Source of the DNA: Candidatus Raymondbacteria bacterium RIFOXYA2_FULL_49_16
Lineage (GTDB): Bacteria; Fibrobacterota; OXYB2-FULL-49-7; XYB2-FULL-49-35
Assembly: GCA_001789205.1 (NCBI GenBank)
Contig: MFYT01000006.1
Location: 11,893 to 75,892, forward strand
DNA: 64,000 nt
Reading direction: 5' to 3'
Part shown: in pieces, positions 51,066 through 60,892 of the stretch
Layout: every line of letters starts with the position of its first letter
Numbering within the stretch: the first letter of the stretch is position 1
Program-made: the position numbers and the translations under genes
The notes under the pieces: model-generated
Told to the model about the DNA's origin: nothing
Databases searched by the model: none
Seen by the model: the letters and a program-made list of their open reading frames with translations, nothing else

Positions 51066-52235
51066 TTACGCGGCCTTTATAATACGGACTTTAATGACAC
51101 CATTGATGGCTTCGAGTTTCCTCGTCACATTCTCGCCCACGTCGCCATCGATGTCCACGATGTTGTAGGCATAGTCGCCCCTGCTCTTATTGAGCATTTC
51201 AGCGATGTTCATTTTCGCATCGGCAAGGGCTGTGGTGAACTGGCCCACCATGTTGGGTATGTTTTTATTGATGATGGAAATGCGCGTTTTGCCCGAGCGT
51301 TCCAATTGGCAGGCCGGGAAGTTGACTGAATTGGTGACATTGCCATTTTCAAGAAAATCCCGTACCTGGTTTGCCACCATGATTGCGCAGTTGTCCTCTG
51401 CCTCGGGTGTGGACGCGCCCAGGTGGGGGAAGCAGGTGACATTGGGGGCCTGGAGAATGGCTTCGTTGCCGAAATCAGAGACATAATGGGCGATTTTGCC
51501 CTCCTTGAGCGCGGCGATAAGCGCGGCTTCATCAACCAGCGCGTCGCGCGACAGATTCACAATGCGCACGCCTTTTTTCATGAGGCTGATTTTTTCGGCA
51601 TTGATGAGGTGCTTGGTTTTATCAGACAGGGGCACGTGGACGGTGATATAGTCGGAATTGGCCACCAGCGCGTCGAGGCTGCGCGCTTTTTTCACATCGT
51701 GCGAAAGGCTCCAGGCCGCTTCGACCGAAATATAGGGGTCAAATCCTTCAACATCCATGCCCAAGGCCAGTGCGCTGTTGGCGACCATGACGCCTATGGC
51801 GCCAAGACCTATGACGCCCAGTTTTTTTCCCAGGAGCTCGGGACCCACGAATTGCGACTTGTCCTTTTCGATCATTTTGGAGATTTCAGCGCCTTTGCCC
51901 GCAAGGCCGCGTGCATAGGCCAGGGCGTCGGCAATGCGGCGCGAGCTGATGAGAAGCCCGAGGATTGCCAGTTCCTTGACCGCGTTTGCGTTTGCGCCGG
52001 GTGTATTAAAGACAACAATACCCTGTTCAGAACATGCATCAACAGGAATATTGTTGACGCCTGCGCCGGCCCGGCCAATGGCCTTGAGCGTGGCAGGCAT
52101 TTTGCCGTTCATTTTAAAGCTGCGTAGCAGAATGGCATCGGGATTGGCCAGTTCCAGGGCAGTTTCATAAGTTTCTTTGGGCAGTTTTGCAAGGCCCAGG
52201 GGAGAAATTTTGTTCAACATGCTTATTCTGAACAT
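51066..52235 (-). CDS. serA: D-3-phosphoglycerate dehydrogenase
   Basis: The enzyme oxidises 3-phosphoglycerate with NAD as the first step of serine synthesis. The 389-residue protein shows IGRAGAGVNNIPVDACSEQGI near the start, the NAD loop KKLGVIGLGAIGVMVAN, the RDALVDEAAL segment, and the catalytic His in CFPHLGASTPEAEDNCA, key part HLGASTPEAE. A C-terminal ACT domain (VGQFTTALADAKMNIAEM) suggests regulation by serine. AAGGA lies upstream. Confidence 0.95.
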   Translation of the reverse strand: MFRISMLNKISPLGLAKLPKETYETALELANPDAILLRSFKMNGKMPATLKAIGRAGAGVNNIPVDACSEQGIVVFNTPGANANAVKELAILGLLISSRRIADALAYARGLAGKGAEISKMIEKDKSQFVGPELLGKKLGVIGLGAIGVMVANSALALGMDVEGFDPYISVEAAWSLSHDVKKARSLDALVANSDYITVHVPLSDKTKHLINAEKISLMKKGVRIVNLSRDALVDEAALIAALKEGKIAHYVSDFGNEAILQAPNVTCFPHLGASTPEAEDNCAIMVANQVRDFLENGNVTNSVNFPACQLERSGKTRISIINKNIPNMVGQFTTALADAKMNIAEMLNKSRGDYAYNIVDIDGDVGENVTRKLEAINGVIKVRIIKAA

Positions 52236-52301
52236 GGCGCAGATCCTTTCGTAAAAACGTTTTATTTCCGGAATTTTTTTGGCAGAGTAATATAAAAAAA
52301 A

Positions 52302-53783
52302 TCAGTTTGATCGGACCAGTATCTTTTCGCGTACGGTCCTGAAAATGAGCCAGAAATAACTTGGCGCGAAAAAGAGAAAGGCGGGCAGAAGGGCAAGCTT
52401 TCCCGAGCTCATGATGAGTATGAACATGGTTATGAAGTAGGCCACAAAGAGAAAGACCAGGTAATGAAACGGCTTGAGAGCGCGTTCGCAGCTGATGGTG
52501 GCCCTCAGGTTATTGTTGAACTTTGGGGTGCGGATAAAGGAGGTCTTTTTTCCTCTGACCGCATCTATGACCGCGAGCAGGCCGTTGAGAGAGAGGCCGA
52601 TGCTGAAGATGACCAGAAGAAGCGGGTAAAAGAAAGTCCTTGGAGTAAATCCCCTGACACCGGCTTCGGCGATAAAATAGTAGAACCAGATCATGACGCA
52701 GTTGATGAAAATAAAGCTCAGGGTAAGGTACATATAGTGTATGTCGAGGTATTCCTTGGTTAGGAAGAGCACGGGTATTGCGCAGAGCGTAATGAGAACC
52801 GAGAAAATATAGCCCATGCCCGAACCCAGGTTCAGGGTGGCGTCAACTTTGTTGCGGAGCGAGACCGGAGATTTCCATATAACCGGTAACACTTTGACGA
52901 GTACTTCGCACATGCCTTTTACCCACCGGTATTGCTGGCCGTTGAAGGCGTCGAGGGTGGGAGGCAGTTCAGAATAGCACACTAGATCTTTAAGGAACAC
53001 GAACTTCCATTTGTTCACCTGGGCACGGTACGAGAGGTCGAGGTCTTCGGTAAGCGTATCTCCCTGCCAGCCGCCTGACTCGAGAATGGCCTTTTTTCTC
53101 CAGATGCCCGCTGTGCCGTTGAAATTGAAAAAAAGGCCGCTTCTATTGCGTGAGGTGTGTTCAATGATAAAATGGCCGTTCAGAAAGGTGGATTGGAGAC
53201 GAGTGAGTAGGGAGTCGTTGGCGTTTATATATCCCCAGCGCGCCTGGATCATGCCGACCTTGGGATCCGTGAAAAAGTGGACGGTTTTGGTCAGGAAATT
53301 TTCAGGGACAATGAAATCTGAGTCAAAGATGGCGACATAGTCGCCCCGGGCTATTTTGAGGCCCTCGGCAAGTGCGCCAGCCTTGAAATCTTTTCGTATT
53401 TTTCTGCGGATGTGTTCAATATTGAACCCGTCGGACCTGTATTTTTCCACAAGACTGGCAGTAAGAGTCACTGTTTCATCGGTTGAATCATCCAATACCT
53501 GAATTTCATACCTGTCTTTAGGGTAGGTAAGGGCAGTGGCAGAGCCAAGGAGTCTCTCAACAACATTAGCCTCGTTGTACAAGGGGAGTTGTATGGTAAC
53601 AAAAGGCAGGTCGTTGAATTGGCTAAAAGGCACGGGGACATTTTTATTATAATAAACGTAGAAAAAGAGCAGTTTTAATTTATAAATGATCAGCGCGGAA
53701 AGCGAACCGAGCAATGGAAAGTAGAGACCAAAGAGCAATATGGTGAAAAAGGGGGTTTCTTTCAATTCCATAGTGGGCGCCAT
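52302..53783 (-). CDS. Glycosyltransferase family 2, cellulose-synthase-like
   Basis: The 493-residue protein has an N-terminal membrane helix, the GT2 domain with VTIQLPLYNEANVVERLL, DDSTDET, DSDFIV, TEDLDLSYRA and the processive-type QQYRWVKGM, then a row of membrane helices at about residues 310-480. It matches beta-glycan synthases and glucomannan-type enzymes; the sugar and product cannot be read. No BcsB, cellulase or PilZ domain is attached. It is a lone gene, with two possible ATG starts (53783, 53771). Confidence 0.88.
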   Translation of the reverse strand: MAPTMELKETPFFTILLFGLYFPLLGSLSALIIYKLKLLFFYVYYNKNVPVPFSQFNDLPFVTIQLPLYNEANVVERLLGSATALTYPKDRYEIQVLDDSTDETVTLTASLVEKYRSDGFNIEHIRRKIRKDFKAGALAEGLKIARGDYVAIFDSDFIVPENFLTKTVHFFTDPKVGMIQARWGYINANDSLLTRLQSTFLNGHFIIEHTSRNRSGLFFNFNGTAGIWRKKAILESGGWQGDTLTEDLDLSYRAQVNKWKFVFLKDLVCYSELPPTLDAFNGQQYRWVKGMCEVLVKVLPVIWKSPVSLRNKVDATLNLGSGMGYIFSVLITLCAIPVLFLTKEYLDIHYMYLTLSFIFINCVMIWFYYFIAEAGVRGFTPRTFFYPLLLVIFSIGLSLNGLLAVIDAVRGKKTSFIRTPKFNNNLRATISCERALKPFHYLVFLFVAYFITMFILIMSSGKLALLPAFLFFAPSYFWLIFRTVREKILVRSN

Positions 53784-53875
53784 TTCCTTTTTTAAATTAA
53801 CAAACGCCCATTAAAAGAACGTAATAATATCTTATTTTATTACAATACATTGCAAGTAATTAATTTAACCGGGCG

Positions 53876-54847
53876 TTAAACAGAATGGTGAATTCCAGCC
53901 TGATGAAGGCATTTTTCATCAGAATCTGTTTCAAGCTGGATAGTAGCATGATTTATACTGAAATTCTCATGTAAAAGAGCTCTGATTTTGCCCATAATAC
54001 TGTTTCCTTCGGCCATGGGGATATTTGCTACGCGGACATGCAGTGTTGCAGCATAGAGATTTCCTGTTATTACCCAGATATGAATATCGTGGATCTCCTT
54101 TATCTCCGGGACTTGTGAGAGCAGCGTCTCTTTTACGGCATGTATATCAATGTGTTTGGGTGTTGCCTCAAGGAGAATATTGGCCGATTCCTTGAAAAGG
54201 CGCCACGCCCAGACAAGAATGAGGACACTGATCAGGAGTGAAAGCAGAGGGTCGATGAAGTAGAGCTTTTTATAATAGATGACAATACCGCCGGCTATGA
54301 TAAGTACCGACGAGGCTGTATCGCTGATCACGTGCATGAAAGCGGACCTTATATTCATGTCTTTTTCAGAATCGGATTTTAACAAAAAGACACTGACAAT
54401 ATTGGTTATAAGACCGATACAAGCAATGCCTACCATCTCTTTTTCCCTCACCGGAACAGGAGTGATGAGCAGCGCTATTGCGTGGTAGACAATGAGCCCT
54501 GTGACGCAAAAAAGAAAGAGCGCATTGATGAATGTGGCGAGTACCTCGGCCCTGAAATAGCCGAAACTTCTGCGGTCATCGAAACGCCGCGAAGCAAGGA
54601 CAATGGCAAAGTAACTCATGCCAAGGGCAAAGATGTGGGTAAGCATATGGCCCGCGTCGCTTAGCAAGGCCAGGCTGTGCGTGTGCAGGCCGCCCGCGAA
54701 TTCGAGGAGCATGACCAGGCCATTTACCAGCAGGGCAAGCAGGAGATGGCGTTTTTCCGAACTCTTGTAGGTGTGGTGATGGTGGTTGTGGGAGTGGTCG
54801 TGCATAAACAGCAGGAAGCTGCCGGGCAAGGCAGCCTCCTGCATCAT
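53876..54847 (-). CDS. Cation diffusion facilitator (CzcD/ZitB type)
   Basis: These inner-membrane antiporters export zinc or other divalent metals. The 323-residue reading has a His-rich N-terminus (HDHSHNHHHHTY), six helices with the metal sites SLALLSDAGHML (SDAGH) and MHVISDTASS (HVISD), and a C-terminal cytoplasmic domain (EIKEIHDIHIWVITGNLYAATLHV). The start is uncertain: the adjacent ATG pair at 54847/54844 has no site, whereas a TTG at 54829 follows GGAGG, and MHDHSH at 54805 is also possible. It lies 7 nt after a ferredoxin gene. Confidence 0.93.
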   Translation of the reverse strand: MMQEAALPGSFLLFMHDHSHNHHHHTYKSSEKRHLLLALLVNGLVMLLEFAGGLHTHSLALLSDAGHMLTHIFALGMSYFAIVLASRRFDDRRSFGYFRAEVLATFINALFLFCVTGLIVYHAIALLITPVPVREKEMVGIACIGLITNIVSVFLLKSDSEKDMNIRSAFMHVISDTASSVLIIAGGIVIYYKKLYFIDPLLSLLISVLILVWAWRLFKESANILLEATPKHIDIHAVKETLLSQVPEIKEIHDIHIWVITGNLYAATLHVRVANIPMAEGNSIMGKIRALLHENFSINHATIQLETDSDEKCLHQAGIHHSV

Positions 54848-54854
54848 TTTAAGA

Positions 54855-55025
54855 TTATTTCTGCTTTATTGATTCAGAAGGGCAGACATCCACGCAATTG
54901 CCGCAGTCCGTGCATTTTGCCGCGCTAATTTTGTAGATGGGGTCACCTTCGGAAATGGCTTCTTCCGGGCATTCGGGCAGGCATGCCCCGCATGCTGCGC
55001 AGTCGTCGGTGATATAGTGTGCCAT
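54855..55025 (-). CDS. 2[4Fe-4S] ferredoxin, 56 aa
   Basis: The 56-residue protein has two CxxCxxCxxxCP motifs: DDCAACGACLPECPEEAI and AKCTDCGNCVDVCPSESI, which bind two 4Fe-4S clusters in clostridial-type ferredoxins. AAAGGAG lies 9 nt before the ATG. Such ferredoxins serve low-potential electron transfer in anaerobes, which hints at an anaerobic host. It lies directly upstream of the CDF gene, but a functional link is not evident. Confidence 0.95.
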   Translation of the reverse strand: MAHYITDDCAACGACLPECPEEAISEGDPIYKISAAKCTDCGNCVDVCPSESIKQK

Positions 55026-55159
55026 GTGTCTAAACTCCTTTCTTTGGGTTATGTTTCACCTGAAAAGGCAGGTAAAAGTATAGTCTTTTTTTGTTTCGGA
55101 AAACAACCAAAACAGCGCGGTTTCTGGATTCCCCAAAGCCAAGAGGTTATATTTCCTGC

Positions 55160-55870
55160 ATGAAAATTCTGGTGATTATTATCCGCATCATGCTAGCGCT
55201 GCCCCTGTATGCCCAGGACCTGGAAGATTCAACCGTGGCAACGCTCAGAAAGACCGGCGTGCGCGTCCAAAGTGTCACGCTGCTTTCCCCGGGCGTGCTT
55301 AAAGTGGCACCGGCCTTTTTCCAGGCCGACAGGTTTGAACTTCTGGGAAAGCTCATGACCGTTTTTCAGGAAGGGGACGATAAGGCCTATGCAATCAAGA
55401 GGCTTGGTCCAGGCTTGTTTTCCATCAGGAGCAGACGGACCATCCGCCAGGGCAGTACCCTTAGCATAGCGGCCATGGATAAAGACCATTTCATTGCATA
55501 TGCCAATCTGAACCTTAAAAAAGGGGTCTCTTTTTCGTGCATAGCGGTCCTCGAGGCATGGTACACCGCGACCCCGTCAGGCGTGCGCTGTTCAACCGTG
55601 GTGGCCTATGAGGCGCCTCTCGCTGTCAAAGGCATAGACAGAGGCATGGCCTTTTTTACGGGAATGGGCTTTGTGGGAAGAAAGACAGCGGGATTTATCG
55701 AGAGAATGAATGTAACCATGGAGCGTGCGGCCGCGCTTTCGACCGTGGAATGGCGGCGAATGAGCGGCGACAGCAGTGCGCTTGCGTCCCTGTTTTTTCC
55801 GGTTGTATTTACCGGTGAAGAAAAGCATTTTATTACCAAGATGCTTGAAACCCCCAAGAGTCAAAAGTGA
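55160..55870 (+). CDS. Exported hypothetical protein, 236 aa
   Basis: I do not recognise a family. From the ATG at 55160 there is a short signal peptide (MKILVIIIRIMLALPLYAQD), then a mixed beta-rich domain (VQSVTLLSPGVLKVAPAFFQADRFELLGK, with VLKVAPAFF) and strands such as HFIAYANLNLKKGVSFSCIAVLEAWY, ending in KHFITKMLETPK. The gene overlaps the VanZ gene by 4 nt, which suggests an envelope-related pair. The alternative start at 55091 lacks a signal and is unlikely. Confidence 0.65.
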   Translation: MKILVIIIRIMLALPLYAQDLEDSTVATLRKTGVRVQSVTLLSPGVLKVAPAFFQADRFELLGKLMTVFQEGDDKAYAIKRLGPGLFSIRSRRTIRQGSTLSIAAMDKDHFIAYANLNLKKGVSFSCIAVLEAWYTATPSGVRCSTVVAYEAPLAVKGIDRGMAFFTGMGFVGRKTAGFIERMNVTMERAAALSTVEWRRMSGDSSALASLFFPVVFTGEEKHFITKMLETPKSQK

Positions 55871-57051
55871 ACAGGTCCTTTTCTAAGACCGATGGTCTGC
55901 TCTGGGCTGTCATTCTTGCCTATACGGCCGTTATCTATGCCACGCTTTCATGCGTAGGCGCCATCAGGAAAGAGCTGGTCGAACGGTTTGGTCCCCAGTC
56001 TCTTGATATTCTGTACGTGGTATTTATTGCCGCTGGCGTTATATTTCTTTGCGTGTGCCTCAGGCGTTTCCGGGGAGCGCGGCTGGTCAAAAGCCTGATC
56101 GCCCTGTGCGTTGCGGGCTGCATGTACGCCTATTATCTGACATCAATCAAGTACGCAATTGAACGCATCCATTTCCTTGAATACGGGGTGCTTGGCGCCC
56201 TGGTCTGCGCGACCCTGGGCCGGCGCATGGCCAGACTGGGCGCGGCAATCAGCGCTGTGAATATTGTGTATTGGATCGGGCTTGGCGATGAAACCATCCA
56301 GCATTTGCTGCCCGACCGGGTGGGTGAGATCCGTGACTGCATCACCAATCTGGTCTCCGGCGCCCTGGGCGCGGCCCTGGTCTTTATTCCCGCGGACATG
56401 GCCCGCGATCCAGATGCCCAGGCGGTGGTGCAACGTCCCCGTCTTATTATTGTTTTTCTCATGGTTTCGACCTTGATAACGGCATTATTCCTCGCGCGGG
56501 TCCATGGGTTTGGGTATGTGTACGAACGTAAGGAGACGGGGACCTTTTTCTCATCGCTGCCGCCCTCGGCCTTCAAGGCCATGGAGACCGATCCCGTGGG
56601 TGTTTCAGACCGGGTGCGAGCGGTCTACGAAGACGAGGCGGCCCGCCACCTGTTTCAGCGGGAGTTTTATTTTATCAACGATTACCAGATTACTGGCGGC
56701 GGTTTTTACCGGAAATACGACCACGCGTATTACGAAAACCAGATTCTTGAAAAGTATTTTCCCCGCTTCCTGAAATACCATGCCCTTGAGTCAGCGCGGT
56801 TTCACATGGCCCGGTACGACGCATCTACCGCGCAAAAGGCCCTTTTACACACAGTAAAGCTGCCCGATAGTACTGTTGCCTGGCTCTCCAGCCAGCTGCC
56901 GCGCTACAACAATCTCTTCACCAGCAGGGTGAAAGGGACCATTATTACCTCATTTGGCCCCGGTGACCTGTTCTTCTATATAATATTACTATTAAGTCTT
57001 CTGACTTACGCCTTGTTCAGGTGCCAGGGAAGGCTAAAACACCACCTGTAG
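55867..57051 (+). CDS. VanZ-like membrane protein with C-terminal periplasmic domain
   Basis: The 394-residue protein has a VanZ-like membrane half: YAIERIHFLEYGVLGALVC, key part HFLEYGVLG, and GDETIQHLLPDRVGEIRDCITNLVSGALGA, where ETIQ...R.....D...N..G is the family mark. After a fifth helix at about residue 195 comes a domain of about 160 residues that I do not recognise (RHLFQREFYFINDYQ, FLKYHALESARFHMARYDAS), and a last helix near the end. GTG start overlaps the previous stop (GTGA). Confidence 0.82.
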   Translation: MNRSFSKTDGLLWAVILAYTAVIYATLSCVGAIRKELVERFGPQSLDILYVVFIAAGVIFLCVCLRRFRGARLVKSLIALCVAGCMYAYYLTSIKYAIERIHFLEYGVLGALVCATLGRRMARLGAAISAVNIVYWIGLGDETIQHLLPDRVGEIRDCITNLVSGALGAALVFIPADMARDPDAQAVVQRPRLIIVFLMVSTLITALFLARVHGFGYVYERKETGTFFSSLPPSAFKAMETDPVGVSDRVRAVYEDEAARHLFQREFYFINDYQITGGGFYRKYDHAYYENQILEKYFPRFLKYHALESARFHMARYDASTAQKALLHTVKLPDSTVAWLSSQLPRYNNLFTSRVKGTIITSFGPGDLFFYIILLLSLLTYALFRCQGRLKHHL

Positions 57052-57198
57052 ACATCGTTTATACTTTATTTTGTGTCGTGCATTATTTCTTGATTTGTTT
57101 TTCAAGATATTGTATCTTACTACCCAACAGATTGTGGTACAATCGGTTGAATAGTCATCAGTAAAGAACACAACATATACGCTGCGAGGGTTTTGCAC

Positions 57199-60100
57199 AT
57201 GCACTTAAAACAGTTGCGGGTTTCAGGGTTCAAGTCTTTTGCCGACGACCAGGTAATCAATTTCAATTCAGGCCTTACCGCCATCGTGGGGCCCAATGGG
57301 TGCGGTAAGACCAACATCATCGATACCATCCGTTGGGTTTTGGGCGAGCAGCGCGTGCGTATACTCCGCGCTGAAAAGATGGAAGATGTCATCTTCAGCG
57401 GAACCATCAGAAGAAAGCCGCTTAATTTCGCTGAAGCGACCCTTACCATCGACAACCGGGACCGTTCGCTCCAGTCTGACGCTGATACTGTGCAGATTAC
57501 GCGCCGTATTTTCCGGACCGGCGAGTCCGAATACCTGGTCAACAAAAAACTCTGCAGGCTCAAGGACCTCCACACGCTCTTTTTTGACACTGGCATGGGC
57601 CTGGGATCCTATTCGCTCATCGAACAGAAAATGATCGACCTCATCCTTTCCGACAAGGACGAGGAGCGGCGTATCATGTTCGAGGAGGCTGCGGGCATCC
57701 ACAAATACCGCAGCCAGCGCAAGGAGGCCCTGAGGAACCTGCTGAAAACCTCGGACGATCTCAAACGGATTTCAGACATTGTGGGCGAAAAGGACCGGTA
57801 TGTGAAGAGTCTTGCGCGCCATGTTACCAAGGCGCAGAAATACCGCGAATACCGCGATGAACTCAAGAAAATAGAAGTGGCCTATACGGGCGCCATGTTC
57901 CGCGGCGTGTGCGAGAAGATGAAGGAGGCTGGCCGCAGCCATGCTGAACTCAAGTCCGGCAAGGAAAGCATGGCCGCCGAGATAGCGACCATTGAGACCC
58001 ATGTAGAGGAGAAACGGCTCGAATCGCACGCACGCGAGGAAAAGGTCATGCACGCCTCGCAGGAGACGGCCGCCATTGCCGAGCGCATTCATACCCTGGA
58101 AAAAGAGATGGCCCTGGTCAGCGCCAAGACAGAGGCCGCTCACCGGGCTGTTGCAGAATTGGGAACGCGGCATACGGAGCTCGAATCAAAGGCCGCGATC
58201 CTTGCCGAAAACCACAAGGGGCACGAGGGCCGTCTCATTGAACAGGAGGCGGGGCTCAAATCGGCCGAAGAGGCCTATGCGATGGCCAAGCAGGAGCTCG
58301 ACGCGGTCGAGGCCGACTATCAGGAAAAGAAGCAGCATCTGGCAGGCATAAACACCGAACGGCTGCGCGTGCTCGAGGAACGGACCGAATTGTTATCACG
58401 TATGGAGAAGATCCGTTCCGACCTGGACAACCTTCTCGAAAACAAGGCCGCCATTGAACGTACCATTGAGAGCGAGGAACGCCGCATCGAGGAATGCGGA
58501 CAGCGCATTAGCGAAAGTAAGGCCGTGCTCAACCGGGCCACCACCGAATACGAGGCCTTTGCCGCCACGCGCGACCGCCTGCATGCCAAGATACAGGAGG
58601 AAGAACAGCGGTATCGTCAGATCCTTGAGGAAGAGAAGAATCTTTCCGCGCACCTCATCTCGGACCGCAAAAGTCTCACCTTCATCGAAGAGATGCAGAA
58701 GAACCACGAGGGATACAAAGACGCGGTCAGGTCAATTGTCGAACGGTCCCTCGACGGCATCGCGGGCATTGTCGCCGATGTCATCAATGTAAACCCCGAA
58801 TACCTGGCGCCGGTCGAAGCCGCGTTGGGATCGCGGGTGCAGTTTATCCTCGCGGATACGCGTGAAATCGCGGACCAGGCCATCGCCTACCTGCAGGAAG
58901 GAAAGATGGGCAAGGCGAGCTTCATTATCCACAACCAGATAAACACGGGCGAACGCGCCCAACACCTTGCCGCGCTTGAATCCATTGAAGGCGTTTTGGG
59001 GTGGATGGAAAAATTCGTCTCGTTCCAAGAAAAATACGTCGCGCTCTCGGGCCTCCTTTTCGGCGATGTGCTTCTAGTGAAGGACGCGGCAGCAGCGGAC
59101 CGGGTGCGGGCCGCTGCCGGTACAACGGCCCTCTACTGCGTCACACCCGATGGTACTATCTATAATACCAGCGGTATTGTCCGCGGCGGCGAATTTACCA
59201 GCGAGGAATTGGGCCTCCTGAGCCGCGCCAAGGTCATTGAGACGCTTAAAGAGAGCATTCGTAAGCTCGAAACGCAGATCCAATTTAAAGAAGGGGAGAA
59301 GGCGGCCTCGCTCCAGACCATCAAAGAGGCGCAAATGGCCATGCTCGAGATCGATGAGAAGCTCTCCTCCGGACAGCGGGTGCGCCAGGAGCAGGAAGGA
59401 AGCATCCGGTATCTCGACGAAGAGATCATGCGCATACAGGCGCGCAAAAACGAGTCGCTCGAAAAAATTCGGATCATCGACGCGCGCTGCGAGGAGACCC
59501 GCGAGGACGAACAAAACACCGAGCGAAGCCTGGGCGCCATTGAGGACAAAAAGACCGAACTCGAAGGATCGCTCATTATTTGTGAAGAAGAGGCTGGCGC
59601 GCTCGAAAGACGGCGCTTCGAGGTCACGGAAAAGGCCAAGAACACTGAAGTGGCGCTGCAATCGGTCATCCACCAACTCGACAGTACGCGCCGTGAAATC
59701 GGCCGCATGACCGGCGAACTGGAGGACACCTATGCGGCGCTCGCCGATTGCCGGCGCCAGCAGCAGGCCTACGAGGGTGAAATCGCCGCTCATGTTGATG
59801 CGGGCCGCGAACTCGCCTCTTTACGCGAGACTGCCTCGCATGACAAAGACGAGCGTGAGCAGCACGTGCAGCGCTGCAAAGAGGAATACCACGTTTTCCT
59901 CAACGAGATCGATGAACAGCGGGCCATTGCGCATGAAAAGGAAAAACAACTCACCCTGCTTGCCGATAAGGTGCACGAATGCGAGATGGAGCTCGAGAAA
60001 CTCTCTTCCCAGCGCCGCCACCTTGTCGAACGGATTTTTGAGGAATACGAGGTTGACCTCAACACTATACAGGACGCGGACCTAGTCCTCGATATGAACG

Positions 60101-60801
60101 AGGAGAGCGTGCGTGAGCGCATCGAGGTACTGCGCAAACGGCTCAAACTCATCGGCGCTAATGTCAATTTGAGCGTGCTCGAGGACTACGAGGAGGAGAA
60201 GAAGTCGTTCGAGGCGCTGGCCCGACAAAAGGACGACCTCGAGAACGCGACGAGCCAGCTCGAGAAACTGATCCGAAAACTCGACAAGGAAGCGAACGAG
60301 AAATTCATCGAGACCTTCGAAATTGTGCGGCAGAACTTCAAGAAAATCTTCATCGGCCTTTTCGAGGGCGGCGAGGCTGACGTGCGGCTTGAGGAGAGCG
60401 AGGATTCGCTCGAGGCCAAGATTATCATCTACGCCCGTCCCAGCGGCAAAAGCATGAAGAACATTTCGCTGCTCTCGGGCGGCGAACGCGCGCTCACCGC
60501 CACAGCGCTCCTCTTTGCGCTCTATCTGGTTAAGAGTTCGCCCTACTGCATCCTCGACGAAGTCGACGGCCCTCTCGACGACGCCAACATAGGCAGGTTC
60601 ATCAAGCTCATACGCCAATTCTCGAAGCAGACGCAGTTCCTTATCATCACGCACAACAAGAAGACCATGGCCGCGTGCGATGTGCTCTATGGCGTCACGC
60701 TTATTGAACCCGGCGTGTCCAAGATGGTGTCGGTCTCGCTTGCCAGCGAGGAAGACGAGAAGAAGATCGACGCGCTCCTCGAAGCCGGCGTGCCCGCATA
60801 A
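57199..60801 (+). CDS. smc: Chromosome segregation protein SMC
   Basis: SMC forms the condensin motor that folds and separates chromosomes. The 1200-residue protein has the N-terminal ATPase lobe (LRVSGFKSFADDQVINF, Walker A GPNGCGKTN at about 31-39), a long first coil, a hinge at about residues 515-660 (VNVNPEY-type start: INVNPEYLAPVEAALGSRVQF, key EAALG, and NTSGIVRGGEF), the second coil and the C-terminal lobe with signature LSGGERALTA near residue 1092 and Walker B YCILDEVDGPLDD. The ATG at 57199 follows GAGGG; the TTG at 57193 is a less likely start. Confidence 0.97.
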   Translation: MHLKQLRVSGFKSFADDQVINFNSGLTAIVGPNGCGKTNIIDTIRWVLGEQRVRILRAEKMEDVIFSGTIRRKPLNFAEATLTIDNRDRSLQSDADTVQITRRIFRTGESEYLVNKKLCRLKDLHTLFFDTGMGLGSYSLIEQKMIDLILSDKDEERRIMFEEAAGIHKYRSQRKEALRNLLKTSDDLKRISDIVGEKDRYVKSLARHVTKAQKYREYRDELKKIEVAYTGAMFRGVCEKMKEAGRSHAELKSGKESMAAEIATIETHVEEKRLESHAREEKVMHASQETAAIAERIHTLEKEMALVSAKTEAAHRAVAELGTRHTELESKAAILAENHKGHEGRLIEQEAGLKSAEEAYAMAKQELDAVEADYQEKKQHLAGINTERLRVLEERTELLSRMEKIRSDLDNLLENKAAIERTIESEERRIEECGQRISESKAVLNRATTEYEAFAATRDRLHAKIQEEEQRYRQILEEEKNLSAHLISDRKSLTFIEEMQKNHEGYKDAVRSIVERSLDGIAGIVADVINVNPEYLAPVEAALGSRVQFILADTREIADQAIAYLQEGKMGKASFIIHNQINTGERAQHLAALESIEGVLGWMEKFVSFQEKYVALSGLLFGDVLLVKDAAAADRVRAAAGTTALYCVTPDGTIYNTSGIVRGGEFTSEELGLLSRAKVIETLKESIRKLETQIQFKEGEKAASLQTIKEAQMAMLEIDEKLSSGQRVRQEQEGSIRYLDEEIMRIQARKNESLEKIRIIDARCEETREDEQNTERSLGAIEDKKTELEGSLIICEEEAGALERRRFEVTEKAKNTEVALQSVIHQLDSTRREIGRMTGELEDTYAALADCRRQQQAYEGEIAAHVDAGRELASLRETASHDKDEREQHVQRCKEEYHVFLNEIDEQRAIAHEKEKQLTLLADKVHECEMELEKLSSQRRHLVERIFEEYEVDLNTIQDADLVLDMNEESVRERIEVLRKRLKLIGANVNLSVLEDYEEEKKSFEALARQKDDLENATSQLEKLIRKLDKEANEKFIETFEIVRQNFKKIFIGLFEGGEADVRLEESEDSLEAKIIIYARPSGKSMKNISLLSGGERALTATALLFALYLVKSSPYCILDEVDGPLDDANIGRFIKLIRQFSKQTQFLIITHNKKTMAACDVLYGVTLIEPGVSKMVSVSLASEEDEKKIDALLEAGVPA

Positions 60802-60892
60802 TCCTGTCCGGCGGCGTGCGGATTCTTTTTATTGACAACTCACCTCCACAGACTTTTATCGCAGGTGCTGTGAAACACGAGGAGAGCCCCCT